A stretch of 14,522 bases of DNA from CAYTNY01 sp964439215. GTDB taxonomy: Bacteria; Oederibacteriota; PGYV01; CAYTNY01. The notes under the pieces are model-generated. The model had not been told where the DNA came from, searched no databases, and was given only the letters and a program-made list of their open reading frames with translations. Positions 1 to 8,700 of the stretch are shown here, one piece after another (position 1 is the first letter of the stretch; every line of letters starts with the position of its first letter). The stretch lies in contig CAYTNY010000055.1 of assembly GCA_964439215.1 (NCBI GenBank), positions 1 through 14,522 on the forward strand, written 5' to 3'. The position numbers were made by a program, and so were the translations under genes.

Positions 1-1555
1 AATGCCTGAAATGCCTCATACCCGTGAACACCATCGCTATCCCGTGTTCGTTTGCGGCTTGTATTGACTCTTCATCGCGCATAGAGCCTCCGGGCTGTAT
101 TATCGCGGCGATACCGTCCTTTGCGGCTGAATCAATATTGTCCCTGAAAGGGAAAAACGCGTCAGAGGCCATAACAGAGCCTTTTGCCTTTTCACCCGCT
201 TTTCTTACGGCGATTTCCACGGCTCCGACCCTTGATGTCTGGCCCGGCCCTATGCCGACTGTTGCTCCGTCTTTAACCAGCACTATGGCGTTTGACTTCA
301 CAAACTTCACCATTTTCCAGGCAAACATAAGATCCTTTAAAACAGCGTCATCGGGTTTTTTCTCGGTTACCATTTTCAGGTCTTCTTTTTTAACCATTCC
401 CGCATCCTGCTGCTGAACCAGAAGCCCGCCCGCAACTTTCCTCACATCCATATACTTTATATCGTTTTCAGCGTAAGATTTCAGTTCTCCGCATTTTATT
501 ATCCTTATGTTCTTTTTCTTCATAAGTATATCCAGCGCCTCTTTTTCAAAGTCAGGCGCGATGACAACTTCCATAAATACTTTTTCTATCTCTTCCGCGA
601 TCCCTTTTGTGCAGGTCCTGTTTACCGCGGCAATGCCGCCGAATGCCGACAGCGGATCGCCTTCAAACGCCTTTTTATAAGCCGCGGTTATATCGCTGTC
701 AACTGCCGCGCCGCACGGATTCGCGTGTTTTATAACAACAGCAGCCGGCTCGTCAAAGGCTTTTACTATGCTCAAAGCCGCGTCCATATCATAAATATTG
801 TTGAATGAAAGCTCTTTTCCGTGAAGCTGCTCGCAGCCCGCGGCATTGGTTTCCTTTACATCTCCGAACGCGTAAAAGGAAGCTTTCTGGTGCGGGTTCT
901 CTCCGTATCTGAGGCCCTGTTTTTTCTCCGCGCTTATCAGAACTTTGTCCGTAAGTTCATCGCTTTTTAAAATAACCTTTTCCAGGTGATTCGCGATGCA
1001 CACATCGTAATCCGCGGTTGTCTTAAATGCCTTGACACGCAGAAACTCCAGTGTTTCGGGTCTTATGCCGCCGTCTTTCATCTCCCCGGCCACGCGCGCG
1101 TAATCCGCCGCGTCAGTGACAACCGCGACCGAAAGAGCGTTTTTCGCGGCAGAGCGTATCATTGACGGCCCGCCGATATCAATGTTCTCGATCGTCTCTT
1201 CTATTGTTATGCCGTCCTTTTTTATAACCTGCTTGAACGGGTAAAGATTGATGACCACCATATCTATTGTATTTATTCCGTGCTTTTCTATTGTTTCCAT
1301 ATGCTCCTTGTTCTCCCGCAGGGCCAGCAGCCCTCCGTGAACTTTTGGATGCAGGGTTTTTACCCTGCCGTCAAGCATTTCCGGAAAACCCGTAACATCG
1401 GAAATATCAGCGGTTTTTATGCCTTCTTTTTCAAGGGCCTTTGCGGTGCCGCCCGTTGATATTATTTCAACACCCATTTCCTTAAGTTCTTTCGCAAATT
1501 CAACTATCCCGGTTTTGTCAGATACGCTTATTAAAGCGCGTTTTACTTTAAGCAT
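1..1555 (-). CDS. purH: Bifunctional AICAR transformylase / IMP cyclohydrolase (stop codon just outside window)
   Basis: PurH carries out the last two steps of purine synthesis in the cytoplasm: formylation of AICAR by 10-formyl-THF, then ring closure to IMP. The N-terminus reads MLKVKRALISVSDKTGI, the standard cyclohydrolase (MGS-like) start. The transformylase half contains RYGENPHQ near residue 217 and KHANPCG, whose catalytic pair is K276-H277. The C-terminus reads GIAMVFTGMRHFRH, the family's usual ending. His518 is encoded at positions 2-4, and position 1 supplies the T of the stop codon, so the protein is complete at 518 residues, normal for the family. I translated the first 300 bases and the start region codon by codon and scanned the middle by motif, with no frame break seen. 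The ATG is preceded by AAGGAGGA at 1561-1568 with a 5-base spacer. The gap to the upstream gene is 26 bases. It is very likely co-transcribed with purN. Confidence 0.97.
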   Translation of the reverse strand, partial: MLKVKRALISVSDKTGIVEFAKELKEMGVEIISTGGTAKALEKEGIKTADISDVTGFPEMLDGRVKTLHPKVHGGLLALRENKEHMETIEKHGINTIDMVVINLYPFKQVIKKDGITIEETIENIDIGGPSMIRSAAKNALSVAVVTDAADYARVAGEMKDGGIRPETLEFLRVKAFKTTADYDVCIANHLEKVILKSDELTDKVLISAEKKQGLRYGENPHQKASFYAFGDVKETNAAGCEQLHGKELSFNNIYDMDAALSIVKAFDEPAAVVIKHANPCGAAVDSDITAAYKKAFEGDPLSAFGGIAAVNRTCTKGIAEEIEKVFMEVVIAPDFEKEALDILMKKKNIRIIKCGELKSYAENDIKYMDVRKVAGGLLVQQQDAGMVKKEDLKMVTEKKPDDAVLKDLMFAWKMVKFVKSNAIVLVKDGATVGIGPGQTSRVGAVEIAVRKAGEKAKGSVMASDAFFPFRDNIDSAAKDGIAAIIQPGGSMRDEESIQAANEHGIAMVFTGMRHFRH

Positions 1556-1581
1556 TCTTTTCCTCCTTGAGTAATTATGTT

Positions 1582-2196
1582 TTACAGACTTTTTTTATAA
1601 TCATCCAGTACTTTTTCCGCTTTTTCAATATCTTCTTTATTAACTATTATGGTTCCCATTCCTTTGGGCCTGAAGAAATGAAGAGAAAGCCTTGAATGCG
1701 GCAGAAGGTTGCTTCTTACAAAGCTATGAATGCCTTCCTGCGCGAGCATATCTCTTATGACATCGCCCTCAAACTCATTCGAAATCTCGCACAGCTCCGC
1801 GGTTTCCGCATTGGCTTCTTCTCCGGTATTTCTTAGTTCATAAGCGTGATTTTCTTTGTATTCCGATTCTTTCACTTCAAGAATTATCTCTCTGGCGCGT
1901 TCAAGTTTGTCTTTCTCCGCAAATATCCGCGCTTCGCCCGGGATTACGGGCTTCGCGAATGTCCCTTCCTGTCCTTCAATATAAAATGCTATTCCCTCTT
2001 CATTAAATACCGCTTTTATAAACTCAAGCTCCGCGCCCGGGGCCGCGTCATCAGCGTACACAAGGTTGTTTTCTTTTTCAAGAGCCTTTTGCTTTTCATC
2101 TTCCTCAGCAACAAGCTCCTCCACCATATCAGCCCCGCAGTCAGGACAGGAGGATATTCCCTCTTTGTATTCATATTTGCATTTCGGACAAAACAA
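1582..2196 (-). CDS. Zinc-ribbon protein with two DUF2007-like domains
   Basis: This 204-residue soluble protein has no assigned reaction. Residues 3-20 form a short zinc ribbon with two CxxC knuckles (C3/C6 and C17/C20). An acidic linker follows (about 25-50), then two related alpha/beta modules at about 56-110 and 134-202. Each reads like DUF2007 (Pfam 'putative prokaryotic signal transducing protein'): a helix containing 'F-x-E-E-G-I' or 'L-A-Q-E-G-I', then a strand and a closing helix ending in 'A-x-x-I/V-L'. The start is TTG, supported by AAGGAG at 2204-2209 with a 7-base spacer; no better start was seen. It sits 15 bases after purN and 26 bases before purH, so it is made with the two formyltransferase genes. 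A regulatory or protein-binding role is inference only. The family call is fairly secure, the function unknown. Confidence 0.8.
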   Translation of the reverse strand: MFCPKCKYEYKEGISSCPDCGADMVEELVAEEDEKQKALEKENNLVYADDAAPGAELEFIKAVFNEEGIAFYIEGQEGTFAKPVIPGEARIFAEKDKLERAREIILEVKESEYKENHAYELRNTGEEANAETAELCEISNEFEGDVIRDMLAQEGIHSFVRSNLLPHSRLSLHFFRPKGMGTIIVNKEDIEKAEKVLDDYKKSL

Positions 2197-2203
2197 TTAA
2201 ACT

Positions 2204-2209
2204 CTCCTT
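2204..2209 (-). promoter_or_regulatory. Shine-Dalgarno site that decides a TTG start
   Basis: AAGGAG lies 7 bases upstream of the TTG at 2194-2196, in the 15-base gap after purN. It is the reason for accepting a non-ATG start for the zinc-ribbon/DUF2007 gene; the CxxC knuckle begins only two codons later, so a later start would break the zinc ribbon. Confidence 0.7.
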
Positions 2210-2211
2210 TT

Positions 2212-2829
2212 CTATTTTACAAAAACACGCCTGCCTTTTATTTCAAGTCTTCCTTCCGCGTAAAGGCCAAGCGCTTTTTTATAAAGTTCGTGTTCTTTTT
2301 CCAGAACTCTTTTCTGAAGCGATTCCGGAGTATCATTATCTTCCACTTTCACGGGTTCCTGAAGAATCACGGGCCCTGTATCCGCTCCGTAATCAACAAA
2401 ATGAACCGTGCATCCCGTATATTTTACCCCGTATTCAATAACAGCTTTATGCACCTTCAGCCCGTAATAGCCTTTGCCTCCGAAGGAAGGCAAAAACGCG
2501 GGATGAACATTCATAATCCTGCCTTTGAATGTATCAAGAAAAACAGGGGTGAGTATTTTCATATAGCCCGCAAGACATATAACCTCCACGCCTTCATCAT
2601 TCATCTTTTCCGCCAGAGCCTTATCATATTCTTCATTTGAAGAGTAATCCTTCGGGTTCATATAAAGCGTCCGGATACCGGACATTTTTGCCTTTTCAAG
2701 ACCCGGCGCGTCTGCCCTGTTGGAAAAAACAAGGCTTATCTCCGTGTTTTTTATCTCTCCGCTTTTAACCGCCTCAACAAGAGACATCATATTTGTCCCG
2801 CCGCCGGATATAAAAACCGCTGCTTTCAT
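2212..2829 (-). CDS. purN: Phosphoribosylglycinamide formyltransferase (10-formyl-THF dependent)
   Basis: PurN transfers a formyl group from 10-formyl-THF to GAR, the third step of IMP synthesis, in the cytoplasm. The 205-residue length is typical. The N-terminal strand-loop MKAAVFISGGGTN binds the GAR phosphate. The catalytic triad is visible: N107 and H109 in 'MNVHPAFLPSF', and D150 in 'YGADTGPVILQ', matching N106/H108/D144 of the E. coli enzyme. The ATG start lies 6 bases after the stop of the upstream TPR/ligase gene, and its purine-rich ribosome site (GAAGGGAAG) is inside the last codons of that gene, so translation of the two is probably coupled. The zinc-ribbon/DUF2007 gene and purH follow, giving a partial pur cluster with the two folate-dependent formyl-transfer steps together. 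Confidence 0.96.
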   Translation of the reverse strand: MKAAVFISGGGTNMMSLVEAVKSGEIKNTEISLVFSNRADAPGLEKAKMSGIRTLYMNPKDYSSNEEYDKALAEKMNDEGVEVICLAGYMKILTPVFLDTFKGRIMNVHPAFLPSFGGKGYYGLKVHKAVIEYGVKYTGCTVHFVDYGADTGPVILQEPVKVEDNDTPESLQKRVLEKEHELYKKALGLYAEGRLEIKGRRVFVK

Positions 2830-2835
2830 AATTGT

Positions 2836-4809
2836 TTACTTCCCTTCAAGATTTATCCGCAGTGCATTTATAAGCATCTGCAGTTTCGGATCGTTCTTGT
2901 CCTTCAGGGCGCCTGCCTTCTCAAGATACGAGGCTGCCGCGCCGTCTTCGCCCAGATAAAGCATTGTTAATCCGAGGTTATAATAATAATCCTTTCTTTC
3001 TCTTATGGCAACGGCTTTTTCCAGTATTTTTTTTGCATCCCTGAACCTGCCTGACACCAGAAATACTTTCCCGAGACCGTTTAAAAGCTCCGGTTCATCG
3101 GGCATTAATACAAGTCCTTCCCTTACTGCGCTTTCCGCTTCAGCATACATCTGTTGTCTGTAATATGCCCTTGCCAGCCCCAGATAAGCAGCAGGAAGAT
3201 AAGGGTCAAGTTTTATCATACGCCGGAAAGATTTTTCCGCGTTTTCAACATCGCCGAGATCCGCGTAAATACTGCCTTTTTTCAGATGAAGCAGAACATA
3301 ATCCGGCGCGATCTTTTCTGTTTTTTTAAACTGTTCCAGCGCCCTGTTGAGGCTCCCTTCCCCGCCTGCGTCATACAGGGAACTAGCAAAGAAATATCCC
3401 GCAGTTACATTGCCGGGATATGCTTTAAGCGCTCTTTTATAGTCCTCGGCAGCTTCGCTCCACGCGGACTGCTTTGAGAAATATACCGCCCTTGAGAGAT
3501 AAACATCAGATACAAAGCGTTTTGTCTGCGAAACAAAGATAACAATCAGCAGTACGGCCGCCGCACCTGCCGCAATATTTTTAACTCTGCCTTTGACGGT
3601 AAATACTTTTGAGCTGTAATCCGACATTACTATAGCCGCAAAAAACACCGCAAACATAGCCGAAGAAATGTAATTAAGATCCACCGAAAATAAATTTATG
3701 GCAATAAGCCCCAGGAAGCCAAGATAAAAATCCAGTTCTTCTCTTTCTTCTTTTTTCAGATGTTTAATTATAAACATAACGAAGAAGGCGAACATCAAGA
3801 ATCCGGGCAATCCTGTTTCCGCGGCTGTCTGCAGAAAAATGTTTTCGGGATGCGCCACCTCATAACTGTGCTCGGATGCCCATTTCATTGTTGCGGCCGG
3901 CCGATAACGCGGATACTCGGCGGAAAACGCGCCGGGCCCCGCTCCGGTAAGAGGATTGTCAGCCGCCATCTTTACTGTTCCTTCCCAGGTATTCTGCCGG
4001 AAGAATACTGATTCATTGGCCTGCCACTGTTTTATGTCCAGTACTTCTGCCGCCGGAACATCAAATATTTTCAGCCCGGCCGCGGCTGATACGGCAAAAA
4101 TAACAAGAAACAGCACCCCCGCGGTTTTTCTTCCCCACCCGCGCTGTCTTATAAAGAACCAGACAAAATACGCGGCCTCAAGAATAAAAACCATTACTCC
4201 CGCTTTTGAACCTGTATTTACCAGACAGACCGCCAGCGACACGAGAAGAAGCAGGTTGAGAACTTTTCTTATACCCAGGCCGTACAGCACCCTCCATAAG
4301 ACAACGGGTATTACGGCGGCAATATATGCCGCGAAGAAATTCGGGTTCCCGAAGGTCCCCGGTATGTCATCCCCGAACACCATAAGACGCCCCATTGCAC
4401 CGGGAAATAAAATCTGTATGATACCTATAAACGCATGCGGCACAGCGGTAAGTATAACCACATTTCTGACATCCCTGAAGCTCAGCGCTTCGCAGTTTAT
4501 CACGCTGAAAAAGAAAACGAACAAAACAAACAGCCATGCGGACGCCGCAAGACCCTGATGCGGATAATCCCCGGCTGCCGTGCATACAAGCGCCCACACA
4601 ACATACAGGAGAGGGATCAACGATATAATCTTTATTTTAATTTCCCGCCTGGCGGCAAAAGAAACAAACATCCCCAGGACAGCCGCAGTAAACAAAACAT
4701 CCTTTACATAAGTTATATTGTAACTTGAAAGATTCAAAACCAGAGGAACCAGCAAAAGCCCGGCATACACAAACAGACGGAACAGAAAAATATTTTTTTT
4801 ATCCGTCAT
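2836..4809 (-). CDS. O-antigen ligase/Wzy-family polytopic membrane protein with C-terminal TPR repeats
   Basis: This 657-residue inner-membrane protein has about 11 hydrophobic segments between residues 8 and 427. It has the large hydrophilic loop typical of Wzy_C/WaaL proteins at about 250-335, with 'NPLTGAGPGAF' (285-295) and 'HPENIFLQTAAETGLPG' (320-336). The motif 'GTFGNPNFFAAYIA' at 151-164 is also typical of this superfamily. Residues about 435-650 are tetratricopeptide repeats ('AAYLGLARAYYRQQMYAEAESAVREG' style units), predicted to bind a partner. The family transfers or polymerises undecaprenyl-linked glycans, or glycosylates proteins; which applies here cannot be told. No other glycan genes lie in the window. 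The ATG start is 10 bases after the upstream zinc-ribbon gene, with AAAGG just upstream. The ligase-plus-TPR layout is known in several uncultured phyla. Family call is strong, substrate unknown. Confidence 0.88.
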   Translation of the reverse strand: MTDKKNIFLFRLFVYAGLLLVPLVLNLSSYNITYVKDVLFTAAVLGMFVSFAARREIKIKIISLIPLLYVVWALVCTAAGDYPHQGLAASAWLFVLFVFFFSVINCEALSFRDVRNVVILTAVPHAFIGIIQILFPGAMGRLMVFGDDIPGTFGNPNFFAAYIAAVIPVVLWRVLYGLGIRKVLNLLLLVSLAVCLVNTGSKAGVMVFILEAAYFVWFFIRQRGWGRKTAGVLFLVIFAVSAAAGLKIFDVPAAEVLDIKQWQANESVFFRQNTWEGTVKMAADNPLTGAGPGAFSAEYPRYRPAATMKWASEHSYEVAHPENIFLQTAAETGLPGFLMFAFFVMFIIKHLKKEEREELDFYLGFLGLIAINLFSVDLNYISSAMFAVFFAAIVMSDYSSKVFTVKGRVKNIAAGAAAVLLIVIFVSQTKRFVSDVYLSRAVYFSKQSAWSEAAEDYKRALKAYPGNVTAGYFFASSLYDAGGEGSLNRALEQFKKTEKIAPDYVLLHLKKGSIYADLGDVENAEKSFRRMIKLDPYLPAAYLGLARAYYRQQMYAEAESAVREGLVLMPDEPELLNGLGKVFLVSGRFRDAKKILEKAVAIRERKDYYYNLGLTMLYLGEDGAAASYLEKAGALKDKNDPKLQMLINALRINLEGK

Positions 4810-4819
4810 TTTCCAACCT

Positions 4820-5659
4820 TTATCTTCCCGACGCCATTTTAAAAAGAGGCATATTCAGGAACCTGACCGTGACATATATTCTTGAACCATCGCCGAAAGA
4901 AACAAGTTCAGCGCGCGTATCTCCAATCGTCCAGTACATGTATACATTGGACTTTTTTCCGGAAGGAAGAGTTCCCTTTTTAATAAGCTTTATCCGGTCA
5001 AGAATCTTTTCATCTTCAACCTCATATTTGGAATATGACGGCTTTCCGTAGAGTTTTTCAAATGTCCGATAAAGCCCCAGAAATCTCCCGAAGAGCCTTT
5101 CATCGCTGTCCGGTATCTTCACCTGCTGGCGCGTATGCTCTTTTGACGGGGAAAATTCAATTTTCGCCGCATAAAGAGCGCCCATATATATCCCAAGACT
5201 CATAAAACCCGCATGAGGTATGTCTTTCTTGAAATTTTCGCGTGGAATCATAAGCGAAGCAGTAAAATCCGGATCATTTGATTCTTCCGCGAAAGGATAA
5301 ACGCTCTTCACCGCGGCAATATTCATCCCCCATGAAAGGCCTTCAAAACTGAAATTTCCGGAGCTGATCCCTGAAAAAACAGCTTCATCCTGTTGTTTGT
5401 ATTTTTCCGCATATTCCAGAACAGTTTTCAGTTTGCCCGCCTGCCTGACCTGCATCATTACAATAAGAATAATGATAACCGCTGCCGCGCCTCCGGCAAT
5501 TATATTTCTCCGGAATTTCTTTATTTTTTCATTTTTAGCCCTTTGTGCGGGAGACTGCTTTATTTCTTTGTTCTTCTTCGCAAGAGGCACTCCGCACTCG
5601 CTGCAGAATACCGCCTCATCTCTGTTTTCCTTTCCGCACGATCTGCAGATTTTCGGCAC
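4820..5659 (-). CDS. Zinc-ribbon, single-pass membrane-anchored protein of unknown function
   Basis: This 279-residue protein has three parts. Residues 5-22 form a cytoplasmic zinc ribbon (C5/C8 and C19/C22). A basic stretch follows (about 28-51), then one membrane helix at about 53-69. The remaining ~205 residues should lie outside the membrane by the positive-inside rule. That outer part begins with 'FSFEGLSWGM', a motif common in uncharacterised secreted or periplasmic domains, and looks like an alpha/beta domain; I recognise no catalytic residues. The start is GTG, chosen because GGGAGG at 5666-5671 lies 6 bases upstream and the zinc knuckle begins four codons later. The gene ends 10 bases before the Wzy/TPR membrane protein, so the two are co-expressed and may act together at the envelope (inference). 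Confidence 0.78.
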   Translation of the reverse strand: MPKICRSCGKENRDEAVFCSECGVPLAKKNKEIKQSPAQRAKNEKIKKFRRNIIAGGAAAVIIILIVMMQVRQAGKLKTVLEYAEKYKQQDEAVFSGISSGNFSFEGLSWGMNIAAVKSVYPFAEESNDPDFTASLMIPRENFKKDIPHAGFMSLGIYMGALYAAKIEFSPSKEHTRQQVKIPDSDERLFGRFLGLYRTFEKLYGKPSYSKYEVEDEKILDRIKLIKKGTLPSGKKSNVYMYWTIGDTRAELVSFGDGSRIYVTVRFLNMPLFKMASGR

Positions 5660-5665
5660 TGCTGA

Positions 5666-5671
5666 CCTCCC
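5666..5671 (-). promoter_or_regulatory. Shine-Dalgarno site that decides a GTG start
   Basis: GGGAGG stands 6 bases upstream of GTG at 5657-5659. It gives an independent ribosome entry point after the 67-base gap, so the zinc-ribbon membrane gene does not depend on translation of the giant gene before it. Confidence 0.7.
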
Positions 5672-5690
5672 TGCGTTAAATGAAATTTCT

Positions 5691-5715
5691 TTTCCGGCGT
5701 ATTATCCGCCGGAAA
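5691..5715 (-). other. Perfect intercistronic hairpin (9-bp stem, 7-base loop)
   Basis: In the minus-strand RNA the sequence reads TTTCCGGCG, loop GATAATA, then CGCCGGAAA; the arms are exact reverse complements. It lies in the largest gap of the gene block (5660-5726), 11 bases after the stop of the 1849-residue gene. The 3' flank on the minus strand is AGAAATTTC rather than a U-run, so it does not look like an efficient intrinsic terminator. It could be an attenuating or RNA-stabilising element that separates expression of the upstream and downstream genes. Structure is certain at sequence level; role is inference. Confidence 0.6.
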
Positions 5716-5726
5716 TTCAGTATGTT

Positions 5727-8700
5727 TTATGTCTGTTTTTTTACTTTTCTTATTCCGTATCTGGTAATCTTATTCGTAAGCTTTCCTTTGGAAGTAACCT
5801 GATACAGATAAATTCCATCCTCAAGCTCCGAGGCGCTCATTGACGATGTATTGTATATTCTTCCTTTTTTTTCTTCTTCTATGGTATCAATAAGTTTTCC
5901 CGCCTCATTATATACTTTCACGGAGACATTTCCGTCTTCCGGGATATAATAATTAAAGATCAGTCTGCCGGTCTTGCCTTCATAAAATCCGAATATCTCG
6001 CTTGATATATTCATCTCTTTTTCAGGTTCATCCTCATTCAGTTCTATATCATACAGCATCTGAGGCGGCAGGCCTTTTGCCAGCACTTTTATTTTAACCT
6101 TCCCTACCGCGAGATTATCTATTGAGAAATTCCCTTCTTTATCCGAGATCCCTATACCCATTGTTGTGTTGTCCTCTTTCATAACCTCCACGGTCGCCCC
6201 TGAAAGCGGCATTATTCCGTTTGACTGGGTAATTATTCCCTTTAATTTCACTTTTGTCTTTATCTGAAACTTAAAGTGCGCCGGCGTGGTTCCTATAACG
6301 CCTTCCCTGTCCACTGACACTATATGAAAATACCATATTCCGTCCGAAAGTTCGTCAAAATTAATATTTGTATCCATTGTCTTGCTGTTTTTCGGTGCGG
6401 GAACCGTATTGCTTATATTATCCAGGACATAATAATAACCCGCGATATCATTAACATATTCCATGGGCTTCCACTGTATTTTTACGCTTCTCTCCCTGTA
6501 CCATTTATCCTGTTCCGGATGTGATGCCGAAAAAACCATGGGCGGCGGAGGGGTCATGGCTACGTTTACCTGCATATGGGACGCGGTCTCCGAGATATTC
6601 CCCGCATTATCCTTGGCCATTATATGAAGATACCAGACTCCATCGGGAACATCCGCAAAAGATGCCATTGTTCCTTTTGTCCAGGAAGAAGAAGCAACGT
6701 CCGGCTTCGTGTCTTTAGAGCGGTTGAATACATAATAATAACCCTCAATACCCGCCGGATCAGACGGTGTTGTCCAGGAAAAAGAAGGTGAATTATTATT
6801 GTACCATCTGTTAAAATCCGGATGCGTCAAAGAAGATATTACGGGAGGCTTGGGATTTGTCGTATCAACGTTAACCGCATAATGAACCGCTTCTCCGGAT
6901 ATGTTTCCCGCTTCATCCTTGGAAATAATATGAAAATACCATGTCCCGTCGCCGGTATTATTAAAATCTATCTCATTGTCCGTGAACCACGTTCCTGTTT
7001 TTTCATCCGGCATAGTCGTAGCCGTCTGGTCAAAGATATAATAATAACCCGTTATCCTGGTCGCATCCTGAGGTGTGTCCCAGGTCAGTTTTATGTTCTT
7101 TATATTATACCAGTCATCCTGCATCGGATGGGTCATTGACCTTACGACCGGAGGAATGGCGCCTCTGTCGCATATTGCCAGAACCTGTTTATTCCCGCTT
7201 TCTCTCTCGTTTCCGACCTTATCAACGGCTCTTACCGTATAATAGTATATTATTCCGTCTTCCAGATCCTTTGACTCATCAGTGAATTTAGTTTCAACAG
7301 TTTCATTGTCATCATTTATCTGCATGCCTGCCTGGCCGCTGACCGCTGATCTGTAGATCCTGTAAAAATTAAGCCCGGACACGGAATCAACGGCTTTGGC
7401 CCATGAAAGTTCAATAACTCCGCCGGCAGCGGGCCTTGCGGTAACCTGGGTTATCTGAGTGGGAGCAGACACATCAACAGTGGTATGTATATCTTTATTT
7501 TCATAGTATTCCGACCAGTTGCCGGCATTATCCCTGCCCCTTGCCCTGAAATAATAAGTTATGCCGTCTTCGCCTTTAAAGGCCTGCTTTGTGAGTTTTG
7601 TTTCCCTGAGCCACATTTTCCACTTGCCTTTCTCGCCTTCCTTATACTCAACATCAAAACACGCAACTCCTGATTCGTCATCCTCCCCGTTCCATTCAAC
7701 CTCAAAACTTTCAGATGCCTGATACCTTTCTAACTCTTTCACATACACTTCAGGAGGTGACGTTTCTATTCTGAATTTAAAATGCGATGCCTCTGTCCCG
7801 ACATTGCCCGCCTTATCCTTCAGAACAATATGAAAATAATACTCCCCGTCCTCCAGAGGCTCCTTTATGTTTATCGTGGTATCCTGTATGAACGTCCCGG
7901 ACCTTTTATCCGGTATTGTTTCCGGATTTTTATCGGTTTTATAGAAGAAGCCGTCCACTCCCGACAGATCATCTGTTTTATCAACAACAAAAACAGGATT
8001 CTTTTCAGAATAATATTTTTCCGGAGTCGGATGTGTTGTTGATATCACGGAAGGCGGATCTGCCTTAAGATCAACATTTACCGCATAAACAGCCGGCTCC
8101 TCTCCGGTATTGCCCGCATTGTCTTCAGCGGTAATATGGAAATAATACACACCCTGTTCTTCCACATTTATTTCAAAATCCCTCTTGTCTGTTTTTTCGC
8201 ATATATCCACCGGCATTTTCATATACTTTTCTTTTGAAAACACATAATAAAAATGCTTCACCCTGGAAAGATCCTGAGGCACGGTCCAGCTTAATTTCAC
8301 CTGCGGGCTGTTATACCATTTTTCCTCATCAGGATGCGTTGACGAAGATATCCGCGGCGTACCCACCGAGGTGTCAATATTTATCTTATAATGCGCGGCT
8401 TCCCATCCGATATTTCCGGCATTATCCTTTGATACTATGTGGAAATACCACACACCATCCTGAAGCCTGGGAAGCGTCAGCTGATTTGAAGTTGTCCATT
8501 CCCCGGTTTCTTTCCCCGGAATAGTATTGGGTTTCTGGTCGTATATATAATAATATCCTTCTACGCCCGAGAGATCCTCCGCGGTATCCCAATGAAATTC
8601 CGGTATGGGATTATTATACCATTCTTCCTGTTCTTTGTGGGTTTTGGAATAAATAACCGGAGGTTTGGCAAGCGTATCTATATTTAATTTATAATGAGAG

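Noticed and set aside
24..416. 130-codon plus-strand open frame near the window start
   Set aside because: It is antisense to the C-terminal part of purH, which translates cleanly to the family ending.
1846..2640. 264-codon open frame on the plus strand across the DUF2007 and purN genes
   Set aside because: It lies antisense to two well-supported genes, is Phe/Lys/Arg-rich in a shadow-like way and matches no family; purN motifs on the other strand are decisive.
2212..2829. Variant SGGGTN phosphate loop in PurN as an anomaly
   Set aside because: SGxGSN and SGGGTN both occur in ordinary PurN proteins, and the catalytic triad is intact.
3956..4558. 200-codon plus-strand open frame within the Wzy/TPR gene
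   Set aside because: Antisense shadow of membrane-protein codons, with no recognisable domain and no ribosome site.
5691..5715. Intrinsic terminator after the giant gene
   Set aside because: The stem is perfect but no run of U follows on the minus strand, so it was listed as a hairpin without a terminator call.
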